The notes beneath the pieces were generated by a model. The model was not told where the DNA came from. It ran no database searches and was given only the letters and a program-made list of their open reading frames with translations. 64,000 nucleotides of DNA from Lolium rigidum (Eukaryota; Streptophyta; Magnoliopsida; Poales; Poaceae), in assembly GCF_022539505.1 (NCBI RefSeq), contig NC_061508.1:348701484-348765483 (forward strand), in the 5' to 3' direction. Position numbers and translations under genes: made by a program. Positions 1 through 10,937 of this stretch are shown one piece after another (the first letter of the stretch is position 1; each line of letters opens with the position of its first letter).

Positions 1-627
1 ATAAAAAAATAAAATCCTTTGAGATGTCCATGTGTTATGTCATCTGGTTGCAAAAGAATTTAGCACAAATGAACTTCAACCAATTTTTGCAAAATTGTGT
101 CACATATAGGTAAAATGGCTTTTCTGGTTGCATACGATGTCAGAAAAAAAATATAATATATCAAAATGATCGTGGGAAAAAGTTACATCCGAATTCGCCA
201 GGTTACCCGGTTGGCATTTGTTTAGATTCTCAAAATTCCAAATAAAATATGAAAGAGGAAGATTTTAGTTTTTGCGAGAAATTCAGGATTTTATATTTTT
301 TTAAAATAAATTAATAATTGCATCATATGCATAAAGATTATTATTACTTAACCATTGATGTTTATTTAAATAACTATTTAAAATTCAAAATAATAAATAG
401 TTTTGATATCACGGTCTAAGGGTTAATAGGATTGATATGGTAGTATAATCAGCAATGTTTCGTTTTTTCATGAAAGCTCAACAGGAATGAACAAAAATGT
501 TAATCGTGCTAGGATTGGAGTAGTCAGAGGATGGGTGACCAAATTGGGAATTTTGATCATGAGTGTAATTTAATTTAAGATTAAGTGTAGTTAGAGTTAA
601 AATAATTCATATGCGAGGTTAAAAAAT
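1..627. other. AT-rich non-coding DNA
   Basis: AT-rich sequence with no long reading frame, terminal repeat or recognisable motif. It lies downstream (in minus-strand gene sense) of the methyltransferase fragment and could be intronic or intergenic. I see nothing to annotate in it. Confidence 0.6.
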
Positions 628-639
628 TTGAATTTTTTT

Positions 640-845
640 AAGTTAACAGACGACGTGGCTTGCGCCGATGGTCTTGACGCCAACGGCCGCCTTCAGCGTA
701 TACGGGCTACGCTGACGGTCTACATGGCTCTGCCGAAAAGGACCTACGCCGAGGGCCGCCCTCGGCATAGCCTACACCAACGATCCAATGTGGCTACGCC
801 GAGGGCTTCCTGCCGTATAAGATTTTCTTCCCTCATCTCTGGGGC
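640..845. repeat. GC-rich palindromic fragment, probable DNA-transposon debris
   Basis: A GC-rich island in AT-rich surroundings. It holds the inverted repeat GCCGAGGG (748-755) / CCCTCGGC (759-766) and a second GCCGAGGGC copy near 796. GCCGAGGGC...GCCCTCGGC motifs are frequent in grass DNA-transposon termini, but the family cannot be named from this stretch. It abuts and cuts off the end of the LINE reading frame that follows. Confidence 0.35.
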
Positions 846-1169
846 TACTTTATAAAGTAATACCAGCACCCAATCGTCATCTGGAAAAGTAAGATCAGCT
901 TCTGATGGTAGCTTCCAATCTTTTGCTAGAGCTTGTCTCAGCTCTTTTGCTTTTGTGCACATCATTGTTGCATGATAACCTGTCTCAGCTTCCATTCCGC
1001 AGATACTGCATACGGGCAGAAGGTTAGGCAACCGTTTACATCTATTAACATGTACATCAAGATTGTTAGTAGCCAGCTTCCAAGTAAAAATCTTAACTTT
1101 GGGAGGAGTCTTCGAAGCCCAGATGGTTTTCCATAAACCTCTATCACCATACAGATTAGTACTATCCAT
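846..1169 (-). pseudogene. LINE (non-LTR retrotransposon) ORF2 C-terminal fragment, RVT zinc-binding domain
   Basis: The minus-strand frame reads through a typical plant zf-RVT domain, the zinc-binding domain C-terminal to the reverse transcriptase in plant LINEs. Visible marks are W-KTIWASKTPPKVKIF-WKL, an RC-R-L segment, the CSICG cysteine pair, then E-T-H and a further C (CTKAKEL). The tail with VLVLLYKVAPEMREENL also fits LINE ORF2 C-termini. Reverse transcriptase and endonuclease parts are absent, and the 3' side is replaced by the GC-rich palindromic DNA at 640-845, so this is a short dead fragment. It may sit in an intron of the methyltransferase gene. Confidence 0.75.
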
Positions 1170-1379
1170 TCCGCAGGTCTAGAGCTAGATTGTAGGCACT
1201 TCGAACAGTAAACATACCATGTTTCTCACGCATCCAGAAAATAAAATCTTCCTGGTCATACTTCGGAAGCCGAATTTAAGGCATAAAAAATTTCTAACTG
1301 AAGTTTTGAAGTTGTACCAGATGGAATAATAGAGTATACAATCAAATATTGTCCAATTAGATGTTGAACACATAGATCA
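1170..1379. other. non-coding spacer
   Basis: Short AT-rich spacer between the LINE fragment and the MITE. No domain or repeat recognised; possibly intron sequence of the methyltransferase gene. Confidence 0.4.
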
Positions 1380-1381
1380 TA

Positions 1382-1463
1382 CTCCCTCCGGTCCTATTTA
1401 ATTGACTCAGATTTAGTATAAAGTTGTACTAAATTCGAGTCAATTAAATAAGACCAGAGGGAG
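1382..1463. mobile_element. Stowaway-type MITE (Tc1/mariner)
   Basis: An 82-bp element with terminal inverted repeats starting CTCCCTC(C/T)GGTC at both ends and flanked by TA (1380-1381 and 1464-1465). Almost the whole element is one inverted repeat; the arms share GAGTCAATTAAATA. TA duplication plus the CTCCCTC terminus is diagnostic of grass Stowaway MITEs. Confidence 0.93.
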
Positions 1464-1579
1464 TAGTATTTTTTCGTATTTGACTAAATCAAACCACTAG
1501 CTGCCACAAACAATTCAGTGGATGTTGCAACGCTCAAGAATTCAAGAAAATCTCAAAGGAAACAAGAACGAAAGCTCAC

Positions 1580-1745
1580 GTGTCTAGGGGGGTATTGTCT
1601 TGTTTGATGTAATCATAGCATTGGCGGAACATATTCTCAAAGAAGTCCAGAGCAATCACTGATGAGTATGCCTCAGAGGTTGCGAACTTCCTTGCAAACA
1701 AGCCACTGCCGCAGCTGACATCAACGAGTATACCACCAGCAACTG
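1580..1745 (-). pseudogene. SAM-dependent methyltransferase exon with SAM-binding motif I (broken gene)
   Basis: The exon reads VAGGILVDVSCGSGLFARKF then IALDFFENMFRQCYDYIKQDN on the minus strand. This matches the class I methyltransferase SAM-binding loop (D-x-x-C-G-S-G-L-F) and the second strand (ALDxSENM) of the plant methyltransferase family exemplified by Arabidopsis At1g78140/At2g41040. A GTGAGC donor follows at 1579-1574. The exon's 5' side is cut exactly by the COP1 LTR at 1746, so the residues that normally precede VAGG (an MAQEYF-like stretch) are missing from this side and not found on the far side. Downstream exons are outside the window. The upstream exon is at 40832-41020. Assignment to one gene is inferred from strand, order and family alignment. 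Confidence 0.8.
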
Positions 1746-2058
1746 TGTTATAAAAGCGACAAGCAAATAACGAAGAACGAAACAAGAACACACGCAGGGG
1801 ACACAAGAGTTAACGTGGAAAACCCCTTCCAACACAGAAAGGGAAAAACCACGGGCGGCAGCCAGCAAAACTTCACTATATCGAGAGGTGTTTACAAACG
1901 CCGTGGGTTATCTTATAATCTGATAAACCCTAGCCGGCGGCTTACAAGATGTATATATAGGCGGTGCCGAATGATCCGTACCGTACCGGCTTGGGCCTCG
2001 CTCCGCTCGTCAGAAGTTAGCCTCCCTTTAGTATATGAATTTGGATCACAATGCAACA
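1746..2058 (-). repeat. COP1 3' LTR (complete)
   Basis: 313 bp, beginning TGTTATAAAAG and ending CAATGCAACA in plus orientation, i.e. TGTT...AACA termini. Its first 222 bp repeat at 10592-10813. The inner edge is followed by AACTCCACCTTG, the complement of a CAAGGTGGAGTT polypurine tract. Confidence 0.9.
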
Positions 2059-2158
2059 AACTCCACCTTGAGACAAATTCCATCTTGTAGCATGAACTTC
2101 AACAATCTCCTGAACAACAAAGGAAAAAACACTTGCTGGCGCCAAACAGCCACTTGGG

Positions 2159-2976
2159 CTAAACAGTTATACCAACCAAGCTCGAGCAAAACTCAAACTT
2201 GGAAACAGGAACTGGCTTTGTCATCATATCAGCAGGATTATCATGAGTACTTATCTTGCATACCTTCAGTTTACCTTGAGCAACAATGTCGCGAATATAA
2301 TGGTACTTGATATCAATGTGCTTTGTCCTCTCATGAAACATTTGATCTTTAGTAAGGTATATTGCACTTTGACTGTCAGAAAACAAGTTAATGCAAGAAA
2401 TCATCTCCACAAAGCTCATCATACAAACCTTTCAACCAAACAGACTCTTTGCCAGCTTCATTAATTGCTATATATTCTGCTTCGGTCGTAGATTGGGCAA
2501 CAACAGATTGTAACGTTGCCTTCCAACTCACGAGCACATCCACCAACAGTGAACACATAACCTGTGAGGGATCTTCTCTTATCCAAATCGGCAGCAAAAT
2601 CTGAATCCACATAGCCTACGAGTCCCTCACCGGTCTTGCCAAACTTCAAGCACGCTTTGGATGTACCACGAAGGTACCTGAAAATCCACTGAACAGCTTT
2701 CCAATGTTCTTTACCAGGATCAGCCAGATATCGACTGACCAAACTCATAGCATATGATAAATCAGGACGAGAACAAACCATGGCATACATCAAGGAACCA
2801 ACAGCACTAGAATATGGAACTCGAGACATGTACTCAATATCTTCATCAGTACTAGGACATTGCAATGCCGACAATTTGAAGTGAGAAGCAATTGGCGTAC
2901 TAACGGACTTTGCATCATGCATATTAAAACGATGAAGAACTTTCCGAATATAATTTTGCCGACTAAGAAATAACAC
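2159..2976 (-). pseudogene. COP1 pol: RT C-terminus and RNase H, frameshifted
   Basis: The upstream part (2461-2976) reads YMSRVPYSSAVGSLMYAM and later VGYVDSDFAADLDKRRSLTG, the hallmark copia RNase H start. Frame then switches to 2388-2612 (AQSTTEAEYIAINEAGKES) and again to 2159-2422 (SDSQSAIYLTKDQMFHERTK, HIDIKYHYIRD), the RNase H centre and C-terminus. At least two frameshifts break the reading frame; one is next to a CAG/CTG-type site, so some may be sequence errors. Confidence 0.85.
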
Positions 2977-3054
2977 ACTAGATTTTCTCGTCTCTTGTAA
3001 TTTCCATACCTAGTATTTTCTTAGCGAGCACCAAGATCCTTCATCTCAAACTCA

Positions 3055-3747
3055 CTACTTAACTCGTGACTTTAAAGTAGTGATCTCTTTCTTGCTCTTG
3101 GCAGCAATCAACATATCATCAACATATAACAGCAAGTATATTGGTGATCCATTAACAAACTTGATATAAACACAACTATCATACTTAGATCTCTTAAGCT
3201 CATGTGCAAGCATAAATGAATCAAACCTTTTGTACCACTGTCTTGGAGACTGTTTCAGACCATAAAGGGACCTCTTCAACTTGCAAACAAGATCCTCCTT
3301 ACCAGGCACAACAAAACCTTCAGAGTTGGTCCATGTATATCTCCTCCTCAAGATCACCATGCGAAAGCGAGTCTTCACATCTAACTGCTCAAGCTCAAGA
3401 TCACGCATAGCCACAATACCAAAGAATGCACGAATGGAACTATGCTTCACAACCGGAGAGAATACATCATTATAATCAATACCTGGAATTTGGTTGAAAC
3501 CTTTTGCTACTAACCTTGCCTTAAACCTTGGAGGCTCATTAGGAGACAAACCTTCCTTTCTTTTAAATATCCACTTACAGCAGACAACCTTCTTTTGTTT
3601 AGGCAAGGGCACAACATCCCATGTGCCATTCTTGTCAAGCGATTGCATCTCCTCTTGCATAGCAGAAATCCACTTCACGCGGTCAACGGATGCAACGGCC
3701 TCAGTATATGTAGCAGGTTCGGTATCATGCTCCACCTGTTCGAGCAC
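3055..3747 (-). pseudogene. COP1 pol: reverse transcriptase
   Basis: Reads the copia RT start (W-SAMQEEMQSLDKNGTWD, then KWIFKRKEG and ARLVAKGFNQIPGIDY), the GLKQSPRQWYKRFD segment and the catalytic YVDDMLIA box. Between VKT and EGFVVPGKEDL the expected alignment is scrambled by compensating indels at about 3320-3380; these sit in CAG contexts. The frame ends near 3055 and RT continues in another frame at 2976. Confidence 0.9.
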
Positions 3748-4684
3748 AACTCAAAGCATGATGAACAAGATTACATTCTTCAATCAAACGAGGACGTGGA
3801 CCTTTGTTACGCCTCGGTCTATCAACAGCAATGGAACTATTTGTTTGCTGCAAAACAGGTGGTGAGTGCTGAACAACAATGTTATCAATTTCAGCAACAT
3901 CATTTTCTTTCTCCTCCACGTGCTCCACCTGCACGCTAATCCTCTGTTGTTCATCATCAGAATTATCAGAAAAATCAACAGCATCAGTAACATTTGTAGA
4001 TGAACTCTTATAAAACATGATAGCATCATTAAAGACTACATTCCTGCTATGCAAAACTTTCTTAGTTTCAGGATTCCATAACTTGTATGCCTTAACTCCT
4101 GAACCATAACCAAGAAACACACACTTAACAGCCCTAGGCTCTAGCTTTCCATTATCAACATGAGCATAAGCGAGTGCAACCGAAAACTCTCAACTGTGAA
4201 TAATCAGCAGGTGAACCAGACCATACCTCAATAGGAGTTTTCTTATCAAGCGGAATGCAAGGTGACCTGTTTATCAAGTAACAAGCGGTGGAGGCTGCTT
4301 CAGCCCAAAAATGTCTATGCATACCAGCATTGGACAACATGCAGCGAGCCTTGGAAATGATGGTTCTGTTCATCCTCTCCGCCACACCATTCTGCTGAGG
4401 AGTATATGGGATGGTGTGGTGCCTGACAATGCCTTCTTCGCTGCAATAATCATTGAAAATAGTAGAACAAAACTCCATGCCATTGTCGATACGAAGCAAT
4501 TTAACTTTCTTTTCGTTTGCTTCTCTACCATAACTTTCCACTTTCTAAAAGCATCAAACACATCGGATTTATGTTTCGTAAAGAAAGGCCGGACTTTTCC
4601 GGAGTAATCATCTATGATAGTAAGCATGTAATTTGCACCACCAAGAGAAGTCTTGCGGGAAGGTCCCCACACATCAGCATGCAC
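3725..4684 (-). pseudogene. COP1 pol: integrase core and C-terminal region
   Basis: Two overlapping frames give the rve integrase core: HADVWGPSRKTSLGGANYML followed by FIDDYSG-like IIDDYSGKVRPFF (4370-4684), then RIDNGMEFCS, HHTIPYTPQQNGVAERMNRT and INRSPCIPLDKKTPIEVWSG (4155-4541), covering the catalytic D,D,E segments. The copia GKQ/FLGYGSGVKAYKLWNPETKK C-terminal part follows at 3725-4120. A frameshift lies near 4500-4540. Confidence 0.9.
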
Positions 4685-4732
4685 ATAATCTAGAATCCCT
4701 TTAGTGGTATGAACGGAAGCATTGAATTTAAC

Positions 4733-4880
4733 TCATTTATGCTTACCAAAAATGCAGTGCTCACAGAACTCAAACTTACTCAAATTGCAGCCATCTAGCA
4801 GGTCTCTCCTGTGCAATTCTGCCATGCCATGTTCACTCATATGTCCAAGACGCATATGCCACAGATTAGTTTTACCAGGT
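4733..4880 (-). pseudogene. COP1 pol: gag-pre-integrase (zinc-binding) segment
   Basis: NLWHMRLGHMSEHGMAELHR ... CNLSKFEFCEHCIFGKHK is the H-x-H...C-x2-C zinc-binding domain in front of copia integrases. The reading frame runs into the NA1 insertion at 4880/4881 and resumes on the other side at 9247; CCAGG at 4876-4880 and 9247-9251 is the target duplication. Confidence 0.9.
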
Positions 4881-5276
4881 GACGAGGGATCACCTCGGCA
4901 ATGCCTACGTATTGTAGACTTGGGTTTCGGGAGAGAGCGACGATGGAGATTCCGGGACGAGATTAGGCACACGACGTACCCAGCTTCGGGTCCCCTCGGT
5001 GGAGGATCCATACGTGCTGCTAGCAATCCACTATATGAACACAAGTATCTTTACAGGGTGTCGCCATCGGCGTAGCTATGTTATCTATCTCTATGTCTAT
5101 ATCTTGGCCTCTTTATTTCGGGTGCCCTGGCTAGCTTTATATATGCAACCAGCCTAGGGTTTTACAAGAGTCCTAGTCAACTACTCCTTCGGATTGCCTT
5201 CTTGGGTCTTCTCCATATTGGGCCGAGCCGATCCAGGTATACCAATAATGGGTACCCGAAGGGTATACCCATGTCA
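4881..5276 (-). repeat. NA1 3' LTR
   Basis: 396 bp, starts TGACGAGGGATC and ends CCCATGTCA. Nearly identical to 8849-9246. Followed inside by GTAGCCCCCGAGTG, the complement of a polypurine tract. Confidence 0.92.
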
Positions 5277-6479
5277 GTAGCCCCCGAGTGTCTAGGGAAG
5301 TCGAAGACTTGCGTAGAAACTCCAAGCATAACCATCTCCGAAGTCGAAGAAATACAAGGCGAGGTCCATGTCGTAGATCATGTGTAGCGTAGATGATGTC
5401 GACGATTCTTGAAAATATTTTTTTCTATCGGGTGCGCGACAGCGCTCCCGATGGGAGTAGCCCCCGAGTCTATGGGCAAGTGCTTGCACTTGGGCATAGA
5501 CTCAAGTTGTACTACTCGATGAAGAACTTAACTATATTTCTGGAGGACTTGATGAAATCCATGGGCTCCCGATGGGAGTAGGCTCCACTCGAATCGTAGA
5601 ATCGAGTTGAGTCTACAAAGCTTGATTGTCGTAGATGCTTGTCGAAGTTATTTTTCTATCGGGTGCGCGACCGGCGCTCCCGATGGGAGTAGCCCCGAGG
5701 CTACGGCCAAGTGTTTGCACTTGGGTGTAGGCTCAACATGCTTTTAATCGACTCCACAATTTTTCCTCTTTCTTGTATCTTATTGAGAGGGTGAACAATG
5801 CTCTTGATAAGAGTAGCCCCCGAGCCTATGGGCAGGTGCTTGCACCTGGGAATAGACTCAAGTTGTACTACTCAATAACGAACTTAACCATATTTCTGGG
5901 TGCAACCCCTCTTTTTATCAACTCCCGGCCGTTGCTATCTATGTTGTTCAGGGATAATGGTAAATGGGGCTGGTTCATCTGACGGATCAGGTACCAGTTA
6001 ACTGCTCTTGTGGCAATCCCGCAAGAACCTACTTCAAGATCACGTCCCTGGACATGATCTCGGGACTCGGCGTAATTCGTCACGTGCCGCTTAAGGACTT
6101 ACCATGATCCGAATTCCAGTAATGTTATCGGATCCACAACGCGTCCGCCGGGATATTTCTTCACATCTGTTGATGTGGAAAAAAGTAGCAGAGCGCAGTC
6201 TTTCGCGATGCCACGCCGCACAGGACGGATCCCGGGGTCTTACCTTCGCAGAGTTTTGCGGCATTCAGAGATTATTCGCGACTTTTAGCGCTCTGACAAT
6301 ATATTGTCGAGTGCCTTGTTCGGCTGATGCAATGACCCATTTTGCGGGTTCTTCTATTTTTCTCTCGGGATTGATGAGTCAGCTGAATATATTGCGTTCT
6401 TCTATATTGTCGTCAGGCATATCACCGATGTTCTTGATCGGAACAAATGACGAGTCAATGGACCCGAAGATTTTTTTTT

Positions 6480-6790
6480 TTTGGGTTCCTCCTTGATGAA
6501 AATTTCGTCGAGTTCCTCCTTCAGGAAAATTTCTTCGGGTCCTCTTTGAGGACAATTCTTCGGGTCCTTCTTGAAGATAATTCTTCGGGACCTTCTTAAA
6601 GATAACTTTTCGGGACCTTCTTGAAGATAATTTTTCGAGACCTCCTTGAAGATAATTCTTCGGGACCTCCTTGAAGATAATTCTTCGGGACCTCCTTGAA
6701 GATAATTCTCCGGGTCCTGTTCTTTCTTGAAGACAATTTCGTCGAGTTCTCCCTTTGGACAATTTCGTCGGGTTCTCTTTTGTAGACAAT
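6480..6790. repeat. Tandem array, 25-bp unit
   Basis: Units of the form TTGAAGATAATTCTTCGGGA plus CCTCC, for example starts at 6671 and 6696 (25 bp apart); outer units are diverged (AATTTCGTCGGGTTC-type). Because 25 is not a multiple of 3 and no unit frame contains a stop on the minus strand, three overlapping minus-strand frames stay open (about 6380-6990), rich in R, K, E and S. These are best read as repeat artefacts. Confidence 0.85.
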
Positions 6791-7439
6791 TTCGTCGGCT
6801 TTCTCCTGCATAAATAAACAAACTTTTTCTATCTTTTCCTTGACTCTCTTTTTCGCATGCGGTGTCAGATGCTCAGATTCGATGATATGTAAAGTGAATA
6901 TATGCCGCACAGCCCCCAAGTGTCGGGTACGGCGAAAATAAACGATAATCTTTGTGCAAAATAAAAGAACACTTAGCTTTTTGGACACGACGAAGTCGAT
7001 GCATGATGAAGTCTTCGAGTGTAGATAAGAAATCTAGCCAAAGTAGAAACCACCAAATAGCAAAAGTGGATGCCGCGAAATTGTTGATGAAGAAATAGCC
7101 GAGCCCCCGAGCGTTGCTGAGGTGATGTCATGATTGTTGTGTCGCAGTTGTGACCCGAGGCGAAATCGTTGTCGAGCCCCCGAGCGTTATCCGTGTCGCC
7201 GAAAGAAGGCCATTAAGGATGAAATACTGAAGATGAAGTCTGAGATGAAGTACTTGAGATGAATCCATATTAAAGATTACACCATCAAATATGAAACATA
7301 TATTGAAGATGAATCCGCCGATATCATAGAGGATAAATCCATTGATCCGAAGAATCCAGTAATAACCATAAAAGATGAATCCATTGACCCGGAAACGCAT
7401 CGGGTAATATTGTATAAGAATGAAGCAATAATAACCCGA

Positions 7440-7715
7440 AGAAAACCAATCCATTAAGCCAAAGAAAATAAATCCACTGAGCCGAGGAAGATAAATCCAC
7501 TAAGTCTAAGAAAATAAGTCCACTAAGTCGAAGAAAATAATTCCACTGAGCCGAAGAAAATAATTCCATTACGCCGGAGAAGATAATTCCACTGAGCCGG
7601 AGAAGATATATTTCGGAGAAGATAATTCCACTAAGCCGAAGAAAATAAATTCACTGAGCTGAGGAAAATAAATCCAGAGCCGAAGAAGATAAATCCACTA
7701 AGCCGAAGAAGATAA
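7440..7715. repeat. Tandem array, 23-bp unit
   Basis: Units CCACTGAGCCGAAGAAAATA plus ATT/AAT at 23-bp spacing, with CCACTAAGTC and CCATTACGCC variants; about ten to twelve copies, the left ones diverged. Unrelated in sequence to the 25-bp array at 6480-6790. Confidence 0.85.
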
Positions 7716-8828
7716 TTCACCGAGTAACCGAGTATATTTGCGGTATCGATGTAATGTCGCGCCCCGAGTGTCGGTTGTATTTGTTGTAATATTGTAATGA
7801 CATAGTCCCCGAGTATTCGGGTATGACAAAAGTAAATCAATAATTGAATCTTGGAGGAAGAGGAAAACTTAGCTTTTATCGTGTGCGGCGACGCCGATAT
7901 GGACGCAAGTCGTGCCTCGGCCGCAGTTTGTAGTCACGCGGCACCTGGCCAGAAGTAGTCGATATGGAGGATCCGCGACGGGCGAGCCCCCGAGCGTGGC
8001 GAGGTGTGCGATGTCGAGTTCACGACATGTGAGCTCCTGAGCATGGCGAGTGCGCGATGGCGAACGGTGTCGACGCAGCGAAGGAAGTCAAAGTTTTTAT
8101 TCGATCTACAGTTATATTAAGCGCAAAAATCTGCACACAACGAACATGCAAACCGAAGGAAAATTGACCAAATTTAATAATTAAAAATGCTTGATTGGAG
8201 AGATAACACCTGACGATCCTGATCCTTGTGTCGGGCGAGGCAATAGTACCGACTCGCTCGGATTTGTTCGGCGTCGTTTGCACTATCTAGGCACTTGTTC
8301 CTCATGGTATTAATTGATTCATTCTTTCAATGCCCAAATTAGCAGAGATCCGCTCGTACAGCTAACTTAGCCTTATTCGGTGTGTTCTTGAATTTCCTTG
8401 TGGGCAGTTGGTCAGCCAGGACCCTCACGTGACAAGTAGTACTGCTCTTTTTCTTTGTGTGTGTGGAGGAAACAAAACGTGCAGGTCTTGAAACTTGAAC
8501 ACGCCAGCTCCTTTTCTTTCTTGGATGGACTAGCTGCCCGACGATTGATGTGGTGTTGCTTCATAAATTGATGCGCCTATCCGATCTCTTTTGGTAGCTT
8601 CGAGGAATCCAGAACTCCAACGCATGGAAACTGCTGCTTGGGGATGCCGTATGTAGAAACAAATATGGATGCGCCGTACCGGCGGAATTCTCTTCAAAGT
8701 TGGTTGTCCGGATTTGGAATTCCTCCGCTGCTATGATCCGAAAGAAAAAATTCTCCAGATGCAATCTGATCGTTGTCGATGACCATTGATGAGGGATCCC
8801 GCCCGGATGACAAAATCCAGTCGCCGCG

Positions 8829-9246
8829 TTCTCACAGACGGCGCCAATTGGCGAGGGATCACCTCGGCAATGCCTACGTATTGTAGACTTGGGTTTCGGG
8901 AGAGAGCGACGATGGAGATTCCGGGGACGAGATTAGGCACACGACGTACCCAGCTTCGGGTCCCCTCGGTGGAGGATCCCTACGTGCTGCTAGCAATCCA
9001 CTATATAAACACAAGTATCTTTACAGGGTGCCGCCATCGGCGTAGCTATGTTATCTATCTCTATGTCTATATCTTGGCCTCCTTATTTCGGGTGCCCTGG
9101 CTAGCTTTATATATGCAACCATCCTAGGGTTTTACAAGAGTCCTAGTCGACTACTTCTTCGGGTTGCCTTGTTGGGCCTTCTCCATATTGGCCCGAGTCG
9201 ATCCAGGTATACCAATAATGGGTACCCGAAGGGTATACCCATGTCA
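8829..9246 (-). repeat. NA1 5' LTR (8849-9246) with adjacent primer-binding site
   Basis: 398-bp LTR matching 4881-5276. On the minus strand the LTR end is followed after two bases by TGGCGCCGTCTGTGAGAA (plus 8829-8846), a TGGCGCC-type PBS of plant gypsy elements. Confidence 0.88.
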
Positions 9247-10550
9247 CCAGGTTCATCAGGAATAACAGCAGCAGCAATACCAGACAAAGTGCTACCTCTA
9301 AGAACATATAATTTTGTAGAATTCATATCACCAATCATGTGAACGAGAGAGCCTTTTGATACCTTCAGAACTCCGCGAGAACCGGAGTGTTTGTACCCAT
9401 CAACATCAAGGGTACTGAGTGAGATCAGATTTCTGGCCATGCCAGGTATGTGTCTCACATCTGTTAGAGTGTGTGTCATGCCATCATGCATCTTGATCTG
9501 AACGGAGCCAATGCCCACGATCTCACGTGGGTTGTTATCTCCCATACGCACGACATCTCCACTCTGCACAAACTCATAAGAACTCGAACCGAGTCTTTGT
9601 TACAGCAAATATGAAACGAGCATGCAGAATCAAGTATCCACTCATCATTACCAGAAACACAACCAGCAAACACAACTAGGCAATCGCCTTCAGAATTATC
9701 ACTGGAAACAACAACGGCCTTACCATCACCCTCAGATTTGTTTTTCGGTTGGTAAGTACCGTTTCTTTTCTCTTTGTTACGCAACTTCCAACAATCATCA
9801 ATATTATGGCTGGTTTTCTTACGGTACTTGCGGAACTTACCATCTCGTCCCTTGGACTTTGAGCGACCTCCGTCGGTCTTGCTCTTATCTCTCGTTGTAG
9901 TTGTTGTAGTTGTTGTTTCTGTTCTCGGTCCTGCCTCGGACCTGCGGTGCTTCGCCTTAGATGACGAACCCTCTTGCTCGCACCATAGATTTCATCTTTT
10001 CCCTTTGCTGGAGGGCCTCATAAACTTCGGCAAGGGTTAGTTCATCACGACTGTATAGTAAGGTGTCTCGAAAATTCGCAAAGGAATTAGGCAACGAGAC
10101 TAACAATATAAGAGCGAGATCCTCATCATCATACTTTACCTCCATGGATAGCAAATCAGAAACAATCTCTTTAAAGATCGATAGGTGATTCATCATTGAC
10201 GCACCTTCTTGCAGCTTGTGCGAGAACAACTTTATCTTCACGTGCATCTTACTGGTTAGATCTTTGGACATGCGGATCGATTCCGAGTTTCAACCACGGC
10301 GCACTGCGGATTTCTCAGCCAACACTTCCTGCAAGATATTGTTGGATAGATGAAGCTGAATTAAAGAAAAGGCCTTACTATCTTTCCTCTTTTCATCGTC
10401 GGTCCAGGTCTTGGCATCTTTCTTGCCAAATCCATCAAGAGCTTCATCCAGATCAGAAGATTGGGTGAGGATCGCCCTCATCTTCACTTGCCACAGAGAA
10501 AATCTCGTGGTGTAATCCAGCTGCGGTAGATCGAACTTCAAGGAAGACAT
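9247..10550 (-). pseudogene. COP1 gag and protease
   Basis: Starts MSSLKFDLPQLDYTTRFSLW (ATG at 10550-10548), a copia gag (UBN2-like) N-terminus, and continues MRAILTQSSDLDEALDGFG. It resumes in another frame with LFSHKLQEGASMMNHLSIFK and LLVSLPNSFANFRDTLLYSR (9957-10271). A basic region with a degenerate zinc knuckle (near 9780-9830) is followed by the protease motif WILDSACSFHICCNKD (about 9590-9650; D-S-A in place of the usual D-S-G). DVRHIPGMARNLISLSTLD then leads to the NA1 insertion site at 9247. At least two frameshifts. Confidence 0.88.
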
Positions 10551-10577
10551 GTCGCAAAACCCTAGATTAAAACACGG

Positions 10578-10813
10578 GCTCTGATACCACTTGTTATAAA
10601 AGAGACAAGCAAATAACGAAGAACGAAACAAGAACACACGCAGGGGACACAAGATTTAACGTGGAAAACCCCTTCCAACACAGAAAGGAAAAAACCACGG
10701 GCGCCAGCCAGCAAAACTTCACTATATCGAGAGGTGTTTACAAACGCCGTGGGTTATCTTATAATCTGATAAACCCTAGCCGGCGGCTTACAAGATGTAT
10801 ATATAGGCGGTGC
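10578..10813 (-). repeat. COP1 5' LTR (10592-10813, truncated) with initiator-Met-type PBS
   Basis: The minus strand carries TGGTATCAGAGC (plus 10578-10589), the PBS complementary to initiator tRNA-Met, directly inside the LTR. The LTR equals the first 222 bp of 1746-2058, then stops at GGCGGTGC; the remaining 91 bp and any target duplication are missing, marking a deletion breakpoint at 10813/10814. Confidence 0.9.
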
Positions 10814-10937
10814 TCAAAATTATATACATACAAATCTGAATATTTTATTAGCAAGAAAGATGGTGATAATTTTTTGTGGCAATGCAAAAACATGAAGCAT
10901 CAAATACTTACCGGCCACAAATGTATGATTTTGCAGG
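10814..10937 (-). other. host intron remnant between COP1 and ATH1
   Basis: 124 bp not belonging to either retrotransposon. It ends in GCAGG (10933-10937), which is repeated directly after ATH1 (40722-40726), so it was contiguous with 40727 onward before ATH1 arrived. On the minus strand it has a GTAAGT-like donor (about 10911-10906), but I cannot align it to the methyltransferase protein. Most simply it is intron sequence. Confidence 0.6.

Larger units (their letters stand above)
5277..8848 (-). other. NA1 internal region, non-coding with several repeat arrays
   Basis: No retroelement protein is detectable. The left part (5400-5900) repeats a block containing GCTCCCGATGGGAGTAGCCCC and a reversed half, TTGCACTTGGG...AGACTCAAGTTGTACTACT, three to four times. 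The centre and right hold the 25-bp and 23-bp arrays listed separately. AGCCCCCGAG recurs at about 5279, 5459, 7101, 7171 and 7985. Minus-strand frames over the arrays are repeat translations rather than genes. Confidence 0.75.
4881..9246 (-). mobile_element. Non-autonomous LTR retrotransposon NA1 nested in COP1
   Basis: 4366-bp element with LTRs 4881-5276 and 8849-9246 (TG...CA), exact 5-bp duplication CCAGG (4876-4880, 9247-9251), a TGGCGCC-type PBS complement at 8829-8846 next to the right LTR, and a purine-rich complement just inside the left LTR. Orientation is therefore minus. No gag, protease, RT or integrase is recognisable; the interior is tandem repeats and low-coding sequence, so it must rely on another element's proteins. 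The PBS type suggests a gypsy partner. Family not named. Confidence 0.9.
1746..10813 (-). mobile_element. Ty1/copia LTR retrotransposon COP1 (interrupted by NA1)
   Basis: Minus-strand element with one full 3' LTR (1746-2058, TGTT...AACA), a polypurine tract complement (2059-2070), pol and gag remnants in copia order (gag, protease, integrase, RT, RNase H) and a PBS beside a truncated 5' LTR (10592-10813). The order integrase-before-RT makes it Ty1/copia. NA1 splits it at 4881-9246. Several frameshifts interrupt pol. The 5' LTR lacks its outer 91 bp, so no target duplication survives; it was probably lost with a piece of the host exon. Confidence 0.93.

Noticed and set aside
7440..7715. CRISPR-like array (also the 25-bp array at 6480-6790)
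   Set aside because: Units are directly adjacent without unique spacers and lie inside a plant retrotransposon.
10578..10589. tRNA gene fragment (also 16065-16082 and 45148-45165)
   Set aside because: Only primer-binding-site length, each placed directly inside an LTR; no tRNA cloverleaf around them.
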